Shown here: piece by piece, positions 10,901 to 20,700 of the stretch
How the letters are laid out: every line of letters begins with the position of its first letter
How positions within the stretch are numbered: the stretch's first letter is position 1
Assembly (NCBI GenBank): GCA_963785255.1
Contig: CAWAUR010000010.1
Location: 62,001-126,000 of the forward strand
DNA length: 64,000 nucleotides
Direction of reading: 5' to 3'
DNA from: Bog-159 sp963785255
Lineage (GTDB): Bacteria > Acidobacteriota > Terriglobia > Bryobacterales > Bryobacteraceae
The notes under the pieces: model-generated
The model's input: the letters and a program-made list of their open reading frames with translations, nothing else
What the model was told of the DNA's origin: nothing
The model's database searches: none
Made by a program: the position numbers and the translations under genes

Positions 10901-10945
10901 GTTGAGATTGACCGTGGTTTCCACGGAACTGCCGTTAAGATTCAC
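7901..10945 (-). CDS. Oar-like TonB-dependent receptor with carboxypeptidase-regulatory domain
   Basis: This is a 1014-residue outer-membrane protein. A signal region (LGWLLLFILLQPLNQIVLWA) is followed by a carboxypeptidase-regulatory-like beta-sandwich (TAITGTVTDQQGNRVPQ to about 135) and a plug with LPVNGRNWATLTALAPG and LTLDGIDATAVYNQ. A long barrel ends in aromatic FQLSAKLSF, as expected for BAM recognition. These receptors are greatly expanded in Acidobacteriota and are thought to import large or complex carbon substrates. No partner SusD is seen. The start is read as GTG 10945; other GTG codons lie just downstream. It converges with the sigma54 activator (37 nt gap). The substrate cannot be predicted. 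Confidence 0.88.
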   Translation of the reverse strand: MNLNGSSVETTVNLNSGVERFRKLGWLLLFILLQPLNQIVLWAQVERTAITGTVTDQQGNRVPQSRVRASGMATGFQRETLTTSEGTYELPGLPPGVYSVRFFKNGFAAFTAEGVEQFVGQIRTLNVRLELAQEEEQTTVTESLVQLDKVNATMGAAIEHAQVDDLPVNGRNWATLTALAPGAINNGAGDQRTIRFAGHGLDDNNLTLDGIDATAVYNQEQREYMRLNIPIGSIDEFQVQSQNFGADTQNGTAGGQVTVVSPSGTNALHGEVFDYFRNNALDARSPFDGPSPDPFLLNQFGAALGGPIVHDKTFFYADYEGLRQRLDGTQIGLVPSPAFLAQAAATSPALTPILQAYPAGTSPASNPSVWNYDAPGRQIDNEDSGMIRFDHYFSQTNTAFARFNTDEAVEATPTGQLAAHMLYDTKFNNGVVALSHVFSPSLIDEIKFGINQTIYHTANLSPVPFGIAVSGFSSLTGSSTTDYPSKTFDLIDDLSWSKGKHLLKFGFETRWILLNQGTSQSGTLTYTSTANFMDNQMGSASYTAILPLVRQRKIQYFGYAQDEWKATPHLTITAGIRYNFFNALHAIGNDDVPFDFATCGGYCPRTDAFFHPRYDDFDPRLAIAWTHGDTVFRAGGGIYHTDGQEDDQNLPISNTVDRYSFSNTQFPTLSYPLTPFLQYAEAGGLGVVSPRDLDRNRKDDYVAAWTVSVERKLPFDILGTASYLGNKGTDVLTTTYTNLINPLTGVAPYPAFGPVSWRGDAGNSTFHALQINARRTFQKGFLLSANYMWSHSINDGSIGGGESDTPQDSFCRACDKASSDDDVRQMFNLSAVYQLPIGAGKPYLSTPGMARTIFGGWTLSTIATTQTGLPFNVTINRANGSVPGDFAISGEERPDYVPGQPLAPPGGSTPNDWINAAAFSTPASGTFGDLGRNIFRAPGITDVDFALAKDVSFAERVHLRLRADVFNILNRAQYGAPNAVLGQSNFGVITTTISSYATGRGTPREFQLSAKLSF

Positions 10946-11008
10946 TATTGTTCCGGTTTAGCGGGCACTGGTCGAACGGCGCACTGCGCGCCATTCCTGG
11001 CCCAAAAT

Positions 11009-11100
11009 CCGCTCTCTGACAGTGGCGGCTCGGTAACGAACGTAATGATTTCGCGGGGTTTACTGAGCCGGGCCCGGTGGGCAACCCGTCAGGGAGCGGT
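11009..11100. repeat. Dispersed palindromic element, copy A
   Basis: The left arm (CCGCTCTCTGAC..GGCGGCTCGGTAAC) and right arm (GTTTACTGAGCCGGGCCC..GTCAGGGAGCGG) are imperfect inverted copies of the family core CCGCTCCCTNACGGTCGCGG followed by CTCGGTAA. It lies between divergently transcribed genes. See the related copies at 12.0, 14.6, 21.3, 22.7, 26.4, 60.7 and 63.5 kb. Confidence 0.75.
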
Positions 11101-11171
11101 CACTTGGCTCGTAACAGCAGCGTCGATTCCCGTTGGCCGTCTTTTGCTATCTTAGGATACTCAGAGCTTAT

Positions 11172-11177
11172 TATAAT
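11172..11177 (+). promoter_or_regulatory. Consensus -10 box TATAAT with downstream Shine-Dalgarno
   Basis: A perfect TATAAT is followed by AGGAGGGG (11182-11189) and a second purine-rich site GGAG just before ATG 11205. No good -35 was seen at 16-18 nt. This fixes the start of the methyltransferase gene at 11205. Confidence 0.6.
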
Positions 11178-11204
11178 CGATAGGAGGGGCGAACGGAGTA
11201 AGTT

Positions 11205-12048
11205 ATGTCCGGGATAACCGCCGTCGACCTTGGAAGCGTTCAGAAAACCCTCCTCCTGCCCTTATGGGGACGCGCCGTTGAAACCAAAAAGCCGCATCCC
11301 TTACTGGTCGATCAGACCGCTGGCAGGATCATCGAGAACATCGGCTATGACTTCTCGACCATTGCCGCCAACATCAGCCCGATCAGCCGGCTGTCCTGGA
11401 TTGTCCGCAGCCTCCATACCGATCCGCGAATTTCTGAAACAGCATTCCCGCGCCACTGTCGTGAATCTGGGCTGCGGCCTGGATACCACCTTCGAGCGCA
11501 TCGACGACGGGCGCGTGGATTGGTATGACCTCGACTTGCCGGATGTGATCGAGCTGCGCAAGAAGTTCATCCAAGAAAGCGCGCGCCACAGGATGCTGGC
11601 GTGCTCGTTGCTTGACGATGCGTGGTTGAAGGAACTGAAGACCGGCGGTTCCAACCTCTTTGTGGCCATGGGGGTCTTCTACTACTTGCGGGAAAGCGAG
11701 GTCAAAGCATTCCTGATCAAATTGGCCGACACTTTCCCAGGCTGCGAAGTGTTGTTTGACGCGTGTTCCGCCCTCGGCCGCAAAATGGCGAACGACAAGG
11801 TCATCAAAGCCGGCGGCATGGATCAAAGCGCTATCCTGCAGTGGGACATCGAACGGGCGCAGGACGTGCAAGCGTGGGATCGCCGGATAGCCGTAGTGGG
11901 CGAGTATCGCCTGTTCCGGAAGATGAAGTATGGATTCACCCTCAAGGAGAAGTGGGGGACGTTTCTCTCGGACCTCCTGAGAGTCATGTTGATGGTTCAC
12001 TTGCGGCTCGGGGAAGTGCGCCGCTCCCTTACGGTCGCGGCTCCGTAA
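11205..12048 (+). CDS. SAM-dependent methyltransferase, LCMT/TcmP-like, with one frameshift
   Basis: This is a class I methyltransferase of the leucine carboxyl methyltransferase/TcmP type, usually an O-methyltransferase. The N-terminal part (KTLLLPLWGRAVETKKPHPL, DFSTIAANISPISRLSW) is in one frame and the SAM-binding part (ATVVNLGCGLDTTFERIDDG, DWYDLDLPDVIELR, VAMGVFYYL) in another. The break lies at about 11411-11425, between VRSLHTD and IREFLKQHS. The last residues RRSLTVAAP and the TAA stop (12046-12048) are encoded by the dispersed repeat that begins at 12021, so the native C-terminus has probably been replaced by repeat sequence. Substrate unknown. Confidence 0.78.
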
Positions 12049-12134
12049 ATCGTGCGGCTCCGTAAATCGTGCGGCTGCGTAAATCGAACATTCGACCTCG
12101 TACGATTTACAGAGCCGCGACCGTAAGGGAGCGG
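12021..12134. repeat. Dispersed palindromic element, copy B, with internal 17-bp tandem repeat
   Basis: The left arm is CCGCTCCCTTACGGTCGCGG (12021-12040) and the right arm is its inverse (about 12112-12134). In between, the 17-bp unit GCGGCTCCGTAAATCGT is repeated three times (12037-12087). The element supplies the stop codon of the methyltransferase gene upstream. Confidence 0.8.
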
Positions 12135-12168
12135 TTTCCGCCTGATAGATTCAGCTATGTAGACCCTT

Positions 12169-12174
12169 TATACT
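12169..12174 (+). promoter_or_regulatory. -10 box TATACT for the GerW-like pair
   Basis: TATACT lies 36 nt before the start region. It is followed by Shine-Dalgarno AGGAGG at 12201-12206, which is 6 nt from TTG 12213 and 3 nt from GTG 12210. The spacing favours TTG 12213 as the start. Confidence 0.45.
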
Positions 12175-12209
12175 TGTAATAGCGGATCGCAATTTCGTCG
12201 AGGAGGTGT

Positions 12210-12581
12210 GTGTTGATTCGAAGAATAGTCACACTCGTCGCGGCCAGCCTGATCATTGGGTCGCTCGCGATGGGCCAGAAGCCGCCGGAGAAAAAGCCCC
12301 AGGCGCCGGTGGTGCAGCCTGCCCACGAACTGGCCGACGCCCTGGCACAGCGTTTGAGCAGCGATATGCACGTGAAGACCGTGGTTGGCGATCCCATCAA
12401 AGCAGGCTCGCTCACTCTCATCCCGATCCTGACGATGGATGTCAGCTTCGGCGGCGGAGGAGTGGCCGTTTCCGGCGTCGACGGATTCTTCATGAGCGGC
12501 GAAGCCCGGCCCTTGGGATTCGTCGTAATCGGCAAGAAGGGGGCTCGTTTCATCAGCGTTGCCAGGACACTCACGAAGTGA
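12210..12581 (+). CDS. Secreted GerW/YtfJ-like protein
   Basis: This protein of about 123 residues has an N-terminal signal peptide (RRIVTLVAASLIIGSLAMG). Its core resembles the GerW (YtfJ) family: VVGDPIKAGSLTLIPIL, a glycine-rich turn FGGGGVAVSG, and ARPLGFVVIGKKGARFISV. In Bacillus the family is linked to spore germination, but it also occurs in many non-sporulating bacteria without a known role. It lies 9 nt upstream of a second, longer family member, so the two form an operon. The start is GTG 12210 or TTG 12213. Confidence 0.7.
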   Translation: MLIRRIVTLVAASLIIGSLAMGQKPPEKKPQAPVVQPAHELADALAQRLSSDMHVKTVVGDPIKAGSLTLIPILTMDVSFGGGGVAVSGVDGFFMSGEARPLGFVVIGKKGARFISVARTLTK

Positions 12582-12590
12582 GGAGACGTC

Positions 12591-13607
12591 ATGAAAACAA
12601 TACGTAGATGTGCTCTCTTAGCGGCCCTCATACTTTTCTCTGGACAGCTTGCGGGCGCGCAAGTTCCTTTGGCCCAGCCGTTGGCGGACTTCGACAAACT
12701 GGTGGCGCAATTGAAACCCGGCAGCGTGGTCGGCGAGCCTATTCGCGTGGGCGATACCGCGGTGGTTCCCTTTGCCAAGATCAAGTTCGGGTTGGGCGCC
12801 GGCGGAGCGGCCATGGGGTTCGGCGGTGGTATGGGCGCAAAGACCGTCCCACTGGGAGTCCTGATCGTGGAAGGCGATGACGTCCACGTGGAACTGTTCC
12901 CGGAGCAGGAAGAAAAACCCAGCCTTCTCCAACAACTGTTGCAGGCTATCCTGGACCGCAAGGTGACGATTATGGGCAACGGTCTTAACATCGGCTCGAC
13001 TTCGGGTGGGATGCAAGAGTTGGCGCCTCTGCTCTCGGCCATGATGGGACAAACCACGTGGGTGGGGAACGGTCTGAATCTGGGGCATATGACTGCGCCC
13101 GCAGCGACCGCGACCTCAGCCGGGAATGCCTTGCTCGGTGAACTGAAGAAACTGTTTGATGCCGAGAAGTACGCGGATGCGCTGGCCATGGTGGATATTC
13201 TGATCGCCAAGGATCCCAAAAGCGCCGAGGCGCACGCATGGAAAGGGCGCATCCTGGGCAGTCTGGCCATGGGGAATCCGGCGGACAGGATTAAATATGG
13301 AATGGGCGCCATGGAGGAATTCGAAAAGGCCCTGGCGCTGGACCCGAACAACCCGGAGGCGCATCTCGGGCGGGGCGTCGGCAGGCTGCGTGCGCCGCAA
13401 GGTTTCGGCGGCGATGTGGACGGCGCCATCGCGGATTTCGAGGCGGCCATCGCGGGCAAGCCGTCGGCGGAGGCTTACTATTATCTTGGCGAGGCGTTAG
13501 AGAAAAAGGGGTCGCACGATAAGGCTACCGCGGCTTATAAAAAAGCGCTCGAACTGCGGCCGGGCTATCCGGAGGCGGCCAAGGCTTTGGCGTCGATGGA
13601 GAGGTAG
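12591..13607 (+). CDS. Secreted GerW-like domain fused to TPR repeats
   Basis: This 338-residue protein has a signal peptide (CALLAALILFSGQLAGA). A GerW-like domain follows (about 25-135; VVGEPIRVGDTAVVPFAKI, FGLGAGGAAMGFGGGMGA, VPLGVLIVEGD). A linker follows, then tetratricopeptide repeats from about 180 to the end (LDPNNPEAHLGRGVG, SAEAYYYLGEALEKKG, ALELRPGYPEAAKAL). TPRs mediate protein contacts, so this could be a periplasmic scaffold that pairs with the shorter GerW-like protein encoded just upstream. The Shine-Dalgarno GAGGAG overlaps the upstream stop. It ends with TAG 13605-13607. Function unknown; the domain fusion is the notable feature. Confidence 0.75.
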   Translation: MKTIRRCALLAALILFSGQLAGAQVPLAQPLADFDKLVAQLKPGSVVGEPIRVGDTAVVPFAKIKFGLGAGGAAMGFGGGMGAKTVPLGVLIVEGDDVHVELFPEQEEKPSLLQQLLQAILDRKVTIMGNGLNIGSTSGGMQELAPLLSAMMGQTTWVGNGLNLGHMTAPAATATSAGNALLGELKKLFDAEKYADALAMVDILIAKDPKSAEAHAWKGRILGSLAMGNPADRIKYGMGAMEEFEKALALDPNNPEAHLGRGVGRLRAPQGFGGDVDGAIADFEAAIAGKPSAEAYYYLGEALEKKGSHDKATAAYKKALELRPGYPEAAKALASMER

Positions 13608-13664
13608 GCGTCGTCTCCGACGCAGGGTTCTCACCGCAGCCGCGCGAGCTACGCTCGCTCAAGA

Positions 13665-13707
13665 GCGGGCCTACGAGGTCCGCGCAGGCAGAGTGCCTGC
13701 CCTACAG
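13665..13707. repeat. Dispersed GC-rich repeat (family III, copy 1)
   Basis: A 43-bp stretch (GCGGGCCTACGAGG..GCGCAGGCAG..TGCCTGCC..ACAG) recurs almost identically at about 29882-29924, and a fragment recurs at 50212-50230. It is not coding. Confidence 0.7.
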
Positions 13708-13774
13708 GGGACTTGGCTTATAATCATATGCCAGAGCGCCAATCGCAAAAAATAGGGTTCCAGGGGATCTCCGC

Positions 13775-14538
13775 ATGTAACGCCACCTTCGACTATCGCT
13801 GTCCGCCGTGTGTCTGATTTTGGACCGGCCTCTCGGCACTCGCCGTAGCGCGAGCCCAGGAACAGGACAAAGAGCCGCCCAAAGATTTCGAGGCGGGCGA
13901 AGACGGGAGCTTTCAGAAGGTGCACACGGCCGTTCCGCCCGGCGCCCGTCTGCGGGGTTTCCAGCAGGTCGAAGCCCGCGTCCAAGCCGAGCAGGCGGCC
14001 CTGGCGCTGGGCATGCGCAGCGATACCGACGTGGGAAGCTGGCAGCTTGTAGGACCGTCCACGCGAAACGGATTCTGGGGAACCAACTCCGGCCGGATTT
14101 CCGCCATCGCGGTGGACCCCACCAACAACCAGATCGTGTATGCGGGCGCCGCGCAGGGCGGCATTTGGAAAACCACGAACGGCGGCGCCACCTGGATTGC
14201 TTTGACCGACACGCAGGCGTCGCTGGCGGTCGGATCGATGGCGATCGATCCGCAGAGTCATCTCACCGTCTACGTAGGCACCGGCGAGGACAACAATTCC
14301 GGCGATAGCTATTACGGCGAAGGCATTCTGAAATCCACCGACGGCGGCAACACCTGGACGAATTACCCCGGTCCGTTCGCGGGCGGCTCTGGAGGCGGCG
14401 CCGCGCATCGGGGGAGTGGCGGTCGAGCCGAATAACTCATCGGTGGTGCTGGCGGCGGCGGGTTACGCAGGACCGGAACGCGTGTTTGACGGAAGCCGGC
14501 ATCGGGCCTTCCTGACTTTCTGCTGGAATATTAGATAA
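13775..14538 (+). pseudogene. Decayed BNR/sortilin-like repeat protein
   Basis: This is the remnant of a large secreted BNR/VPS10-like propeller protein. The signal peptide is split over two frames (LRLSLSAVCLI, then GLSALAVARAQEQD, shift near 13820). The ATG at 13775 is followed at once by TAA. The mature part has GGIWKTTNGGATW and GILKSTDGGNTW, typical BNR repeats with Asp-box-like turns. A second frameshift near 14380-14405 leads into IGGVAVEPNNSSVVLAAAG. The sequence then loses similarity after about 14500 and stops at 14536-14538, next to a dispersed repeat. Family members normally exceed 700 residues, so most of the gene is gone. Confidence 0.7.
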
Positions 14539-14568
14539 CAGGATGCACTTATCCTGGCATGCGCGAAT

Positions 14569-14680
14569 CCGCTCCCTGACGGTCGCGGCTCAGTAACACG
14601 TCGCGGCGATCACCCGACTTATGACCGGCCGGGGCATTCTTTACCGAGCCGGGCCCAGAGGCACCCCGTCAGGGAGCGGT
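14569..14680. repeat. Dispersed palindromic element, copy C
   Basis: Left arm CCGCTCCCTGACGGTCGCGG at 14569-14588, right arm ending GTCAGGGAGCGG at about 14680. The right half carries the second module (TTATGACCGGCC..GGCATTCTTTACCGAG), shared with copies D, E and F. Confidence 0.8.
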
Positions 14681-14741
14681 GGTACTTTCGCACGGCTGTT
14701 CGGATTTTCGCACTCAACTGTCCGATTTCTGGAACGGGCGA

Positions 14742-17700
14742 CTAAGTCCCATTGCCCGTCAGGGTGATGAATTGCGGACTGTCGCCGGCGTTATCGTTGA
14801 TCATCACATAGCCGTTGTCCGTGCCCGTGATTGTGGGACTGAAAGTCACTCCGAACGTGCAAGTGAGTCCGGGACCCAGGCTCGATGGACAAGTGTTACT
14901 GACGATGTTGTAGTCCTTAGTGGCTGTAATGGAGCTGATGGTAAGCGTCAGACTGCCGGAATTCTCCACCGTGACTGTCTTGGCGGCGCTGGTGGTGCCG
15001 TGCGTCTGGTTGCCGAATGGCAGGGTGGTCGCGGAGAGATTAACCTCCGGCGCCACTCCGTTGCCGGACAACGCCAGCACATCGGAGCCGTTAGGCGTGT
15101 TGTCGGTGACCGTAACGGCGCCCGTCTGGTTGATCGTTGAAGTAGGCGTAAACGTCACCGTGATGGTACAAGTGCCGTTTACCGCGATGGTGTTGGGGCT
15201 GAGGGGACAATTATTAGTTTGCGCGAAATCGCCCGTTACCGTGCCGCTGGCGGCGATGCTCGAAATCTTCAAAACCGCGGCGCCGGTATTGGTCAATGTG
15301 GAGGCCTGCGACGTGCTGGTCGTGTTGAGCGGCACATTGGCGAAAGGCAGGCTGGACGGCGTGAACGTCACCAGCGGAGTAGTCCCCGGCGCGCCGGTGC
15401 CTGTTAGAGTTACCATCTGCGGCGTGCCGGCGGCGTTGTCCGCAATGCTGACGCTGGCGGTGCGCGTGCCGGTCGCCAACGGCTTGAAAGTCACTGAAAT
15501 CGTGCAACTGAAGCCCACGGTCAGCGTGCCTGGACAGTTGTTGGTCTGAGCGTAATCCGCCATATTGGCGCCGCCGAGAGTGATGCCGGTAACGTTCAAG
15601 TTCGACTCGCCCGAGTTGGTCAGGTTGATATTCTGCGCCGCGCTGGTGGTGCCCAGGGGCTGGCTCGCGAAGGTAAGAGATGTGGGTGTTACGGTTGCCT
15701 GCGGGGCGGCCGCCGAGACGCCCGTGCCCGACAGGTTGATGGTGCGCGGACTGCCGGGGGCGCTGTCGGTGATCACGATGTTGCCGTTGAGGCCCCCCGT
15801 TCCGGTGGGCTTAAACGTGATCTTGATGTTGCAGGACGACAGCCCGCCGACGGAGGTGACACAGCCGTTAGTCATGGAGAAATCGGCGCCGGTGAGCACT
15901 ACACTAGTCAGGTTCACCGTGGCATTGCTTTGGTTGTAGTAGTACACGGTTTGCGGCTGGCTGGCAACGCCCACTACCTGCTGATCGAATACTACGCTGG
16001 TTTGGGAGAGCGAGATCTGCGTATTGGCGGCGATGCCCGTGCCCGTCAGGGTGACTTTCTCGGTGGGGACGGTGGCCGTAGTCTTGATGGTTAATGTTCC
16101 CGTCAAAACCTTTGCCGTCGTCGGCGTAAAGCTGACTTCAATGGTGCAGTTGGTGGCCGGCGCCAGCACGGCATTGAGGCATCCGTTGCTGATGGAATAG
16201 CCCGTGGTGACTGTCACGCTGGTGATCGAGATATTTGTATTGCCGGTGTTGTCCACAACGACATTCTGGGTAAAACCGCTGCTGGTGCCGACCACTTGCG
16301 GAATGAACGCCACACTCGCGGGAGTCACCGCGACGGTTTTGACGTCGGCGATGCCAGTTCCCGACACGGTCACCTTGGGTGAAGCGCCGGGCGCGCTGTC
16401 GGTGATAGTCACCGTCCCACTCGCAGCGCCGGCCTTCGCGGGAGTATAGGTCACGGAGAACTGGCACGTGTTGCCGGAAGGACCGGGCGGCAAGGTGGAC
16501 GGGCTTGCGGGACATGAATTGGCCACCACGAAGTCCGCGCTCGACGAAACGATGCTCGAAATCGTTACCGGCGAGTTGCCTGTATTGGTAAGAGTCACGA
16601 TCTGCGGGTTCGGCGGATTCGCAATATCGCCAACGGATTCAGTGGGGAAGATCAGCGCCTTGCGATCGATTTCGAGCGCCTGCGTGGAGGCGACACCCAG
16701 CCCCGAAACCGGGATGTTGCGCGGACTGCCGGGCGCATTATCGGTGATCGTGACAGTGGCCGTACGGTTGCCCGCGGCCGCCGGTGTAAATGTCATACTC
16801 ACCGTGCAAGTTGCGCCCGGATTCAGCGTGCTCGGTGAGAGCGGGCAACTATTGGTCGGCGTGAAGTCGCCCATATCGGCGCCGTTCACTCCGACGCTCG
16901 CAATGGTCAGCGGAACGTCGCCGTTGTTGACCAGCGTAATGTTCTGCCCACTGCTGGTAGTGGCGACCACCTGGTTCGGGAAGACCAGGCTGGGGTCTTT
17001 CACGAACGCCGAGAGCGTGGAGGCTTCGCCTAAGCCCGCCAGGTTCAGTGTCTGATTAGCGGCGCTGTTGGCGACGGTAATGGTAGCGGTCCGGCTGCCC
17101 GTGGCAGTGGGATCGAAAGTAACTTGGAAACTGCAAGTCGCGCTGGCGCTCAGGCTGGTCCCGCAGTTGTTGGAACCTGAAACGATCGTGAAATCCGTAG
17201 CCGGGCTGGGATTCCCGATTGACAGTCCTGTTACGGTCGCGGCGCTGGTGTTGGCGACGGTTACTAACAGCGCGGTACTGGTTGTGCCCAGGGGCAGGAG
17301 AGTGAATGCCAGCGCGGAGGGCGTCAGCTTGATGGCCGGCGCGGTGGCCACGTTCTGGCCCGTTAAGTTGACAACCTGCGATCCGGTTCCCGCGTTATCG
17401 GTGAATGTGATCGTGCCGTTCTGGGTGCCCGTCGCGCCGGTTGGAACGAAAGTAACCTGAATCGTGCAAATGGCGTTGGGCACGATGGTCGTGATGCAAG
17501 GATTCGAAGTCAGACTGTAGTTTCCGGCCAAGACGATATTGGAAATGGTAACCGGTTCGTTGCCGTTGTTGCCCACGATCAGGTTCTCGACCGGGCTGGT
17601 GGTGCCCGTAGCCTGTCCCTGGAATGTCATGGTTGCTGGCGCGAATCCGAGGGAGAGATTAACCGCGGTGCCGGTGCCCGAGAGAGCCGTGGTCTGGGTT

Positions 17701-20700
17701 CCGGCATCGTCTGTGATACTCAGGGTGGCGGTGCGGCTGCCCGTGCCGCCGGGCGTGAAAATAACCGTGAAAGTGCAAGTGCGGGTGGGCGTAATTACAA
17801 CCGGCACACCGCAATTGGTCTGACCAAAGTCGCCCATATTCGCGCCTGTGATGGTGGCGCTGGACAGAGTGATGGGAACGTTGCCGGTGTTGGTCAGGAC
17901 CACGTTCTGAGGGCTGCTGGCTTCTCCCTGAGGCTGGTTGCTGAAACTGAGGGTAGCGGGCGAAAGTGTCGCGGATGCGCTGACAGCCAAGCCGTTGCCC
18001 GAGAGACTCACCGTTTGCGGACTGCCGGCGGCACTGTCGGTCAGCACGATGGAACCGGTGCGTGCGCCGGTAGCCGTGGGAGTAAACACAACACTGGCCG
18101 TGCAAGTGGCTGGTGGTGTCCGAAACGCCAGCGTGGTGCAACTGGTGGTGGTGATGTGGAAATCGCCACTCTCCACGATACGGTCGAAGGTCACTGGGAA
18201 GTCGCCTGTATTCGTAACCGTGATCTGCAGCGCGCGGGCGGTAGTCTGGCCTACTGCCTGATCGGCGAAGATCAGTGAGCTGGGCGTGATGGTAATGGTC
18301 TGGGCGGATGCCACGCCGGTGCCCGTCAAGGTAAAGGTATGCGGGCTTTGGGCGGTGCTGTCCATAATGGTCACAACTCCGGAACGCGTGCCGGTCGCGG
18401 TAGGCGTAAAGCTGACTCGCACCGAGCAGGCGCCGCCGGGGTTCAATGTCTGCACACAGCCGGTGGCCGCATAATCTCCGGTGGCGGCCGCGCTGAAAAT
18501 CGTAACGGGTACATTGCCGGTGTTGGACACGGTCATCGTCAGAGTCTGGATGGAGGTGATGGCGCCGACCGTTTGCGGATTGAACACCAACCCTGAGCCC
18601 GCCAGCGTAAGCGCGGCGGTGCCCGCGGCGCCGGTACCCGCGAGATTGACGGTAGTGTTCGGACTGTTATTTCCGCTGGCCGAGACAGACATACTTCCGA
18701 TGCGCTGTCCCTCCTGAGTGGGCAGGAAAGACACGCTGACGCTGCAATTACTGTTCGAAGCCAGGGAGGCCGGACAGTTGTTGGTTTGCGCAAAATCGCC
18801 GGATATGGTGAACGCGCCGCTGCCGATCGTTAGGGCTTGGTTCCCGACGTTCGAGAGGACCACGGTTTGAGACGGCGCCGCCGTGCCCACAGTCTGGCTG
18901 GCGAACGTCAAGCTTGACGGCGTGAGGTTCATGTAGCCGCCATTAGTGCCTGTGCCAGTCAAAGTGACCATGCTGGTGCCGTTGACGCTGATGCCGCCTG
19001 TCCGCGGATTGGAGTTGCTGGTGGGCGTGAATACGACGGAGATGGTACACTCTCCGCCGCCGGCCACACTCGTGCCGCACGTATTGGTTTGGGAGTAATC
19101 GCCGGAGGCGGCCACGCTGGTAATGGACAGAGCGTTACTGCCCATGTTGCGCAAGGTCACTACCTGCGGCGCGCTAGGCACGGTGACCGTCTGGCTGGAG
19201 AACGTCAAGTTCAGCGGAATAGCCAACGGGAGAGATCCAGCCGCGGCATTGATGCGCGCGGCGAAAACCGAGCGCTGCGGCGTGGTGGTCAGGGTCACTG
19301 GAAAGTCGCTGGAGAAAGTCTCTCCGGCCACGATCACATCGCCCGTGGACATTACACCGATTCCGGGCAGGTGGAGCTGGCCTTCATTGCTTTCGTCTTG
19401 GGAGCCGCCCAGATAGGTTGAATAAGTGGCGGCTGAGCCATTGCCGCTCAGTTCCACAACGAAGAGGTCATTGGTGCCGGCGTCGAAGCCCTGTACGGGG
19501 CTGAGCACTGGAAAGTCGGTCGCGGCAGTATAGCCGGATACATAGGCGCTGCAGGCCGACGCGCACCCTGGCAGCAATGCAATACCCTGCGGTTGCGCCT
19601 CGGAAGGGGTCGCCACCGATGAGGGTCCTGCCAGGAACGTCGAGTAGATAAGAGACGTGCCCGTGGTGTTCAACTCGGCAGCGAAGGCTCCCGGATAGCT
19701 TGTTTGATATGCGCCGCTAGTGGTTGGAAAATCCGATACGGTAGCGTAACCGGTCAGGTACGCGTCGCCCGAGGTATCGAGGGCGAGACTGTTGGCCTGG
19801 CCGGGTCCCAGGAATGCGGAGTAAGTCAGCGCTGCCGCGGTGGCGTTTAGTTTGGCAACATATATGCCGCCCGATCCGAGTCCCTGGCCGGCATACTGCA
19901 GGGCTCCCGCGGTTATCGGGAAATCCGTTCCACCGTTGACCATCACATAGGCATTGTTAGACGAGTCGACCGCAATGGCCATAGGCGTGGTCCCGGTGGC
20001 AGGGCCACTCAGATAGGTCGAGTAGACCAGCGACGCGGCGCCGCTCGCCGCTGGATTGAATTTGGCGACGAACCCGGGCGAGCCGCTCGTACCGGGCGTG
20101 GTTTGGAACACGCCGGAGGTAGTCGGAAACGTGGTGGAGTTGGTGTATCCCGCGATGTACGCGTTGCCCGCCGAATCCGCCGCCACACTGTTCGCTTCGT
20201 CGGTGGCGTTGGTGGTCCCGGCCAGATAGCTGCAGTAGGTCAGGTTGAAACTGGAGTCCGTCACGGCGACGAACGCGTGGGTACCCGACGTTATCGAACC
20301 GATGTAAGCTCCGGCAGTAGTGGGTAGGCCGGCGCTGGCGTAGCCAGACAGATAGACCTTTCCGGAGGGGCCCAGGGCGATAGCCGTCACAGTGAAGCTG
20401 TAGGTTGTGGCTCCCAGGGTCTGTCGCAACAATACGGCCCCGGCGGGACTGATCTTTTGCAGGAGAATCAGGCCGGCACTTCTGCCCACGATGTAGGCAT
20501 TGCCCGAGCTATCGGCAGTGGCGGCCGAGGCGGAGTCGCCGCTGTTTCCGACATAAGTCGAATAGTTAATCACGGGATCGATGATCAGGGGCTTGGAATG
20601 GTCGTAGGCGGCCACCCGGAAACGAACACGGCTGCCGTCGATGATGTAGCCGCCGGAGATTATGCGCCGCGCGCCGTTCGGCTCCGTCTGATAGATGGTG

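Noticed and set aside
12037..12087. Short direct repeats resembling a CRISPR array
   Set aside because: The units are contiguous without spacers, and no cas genes are present.
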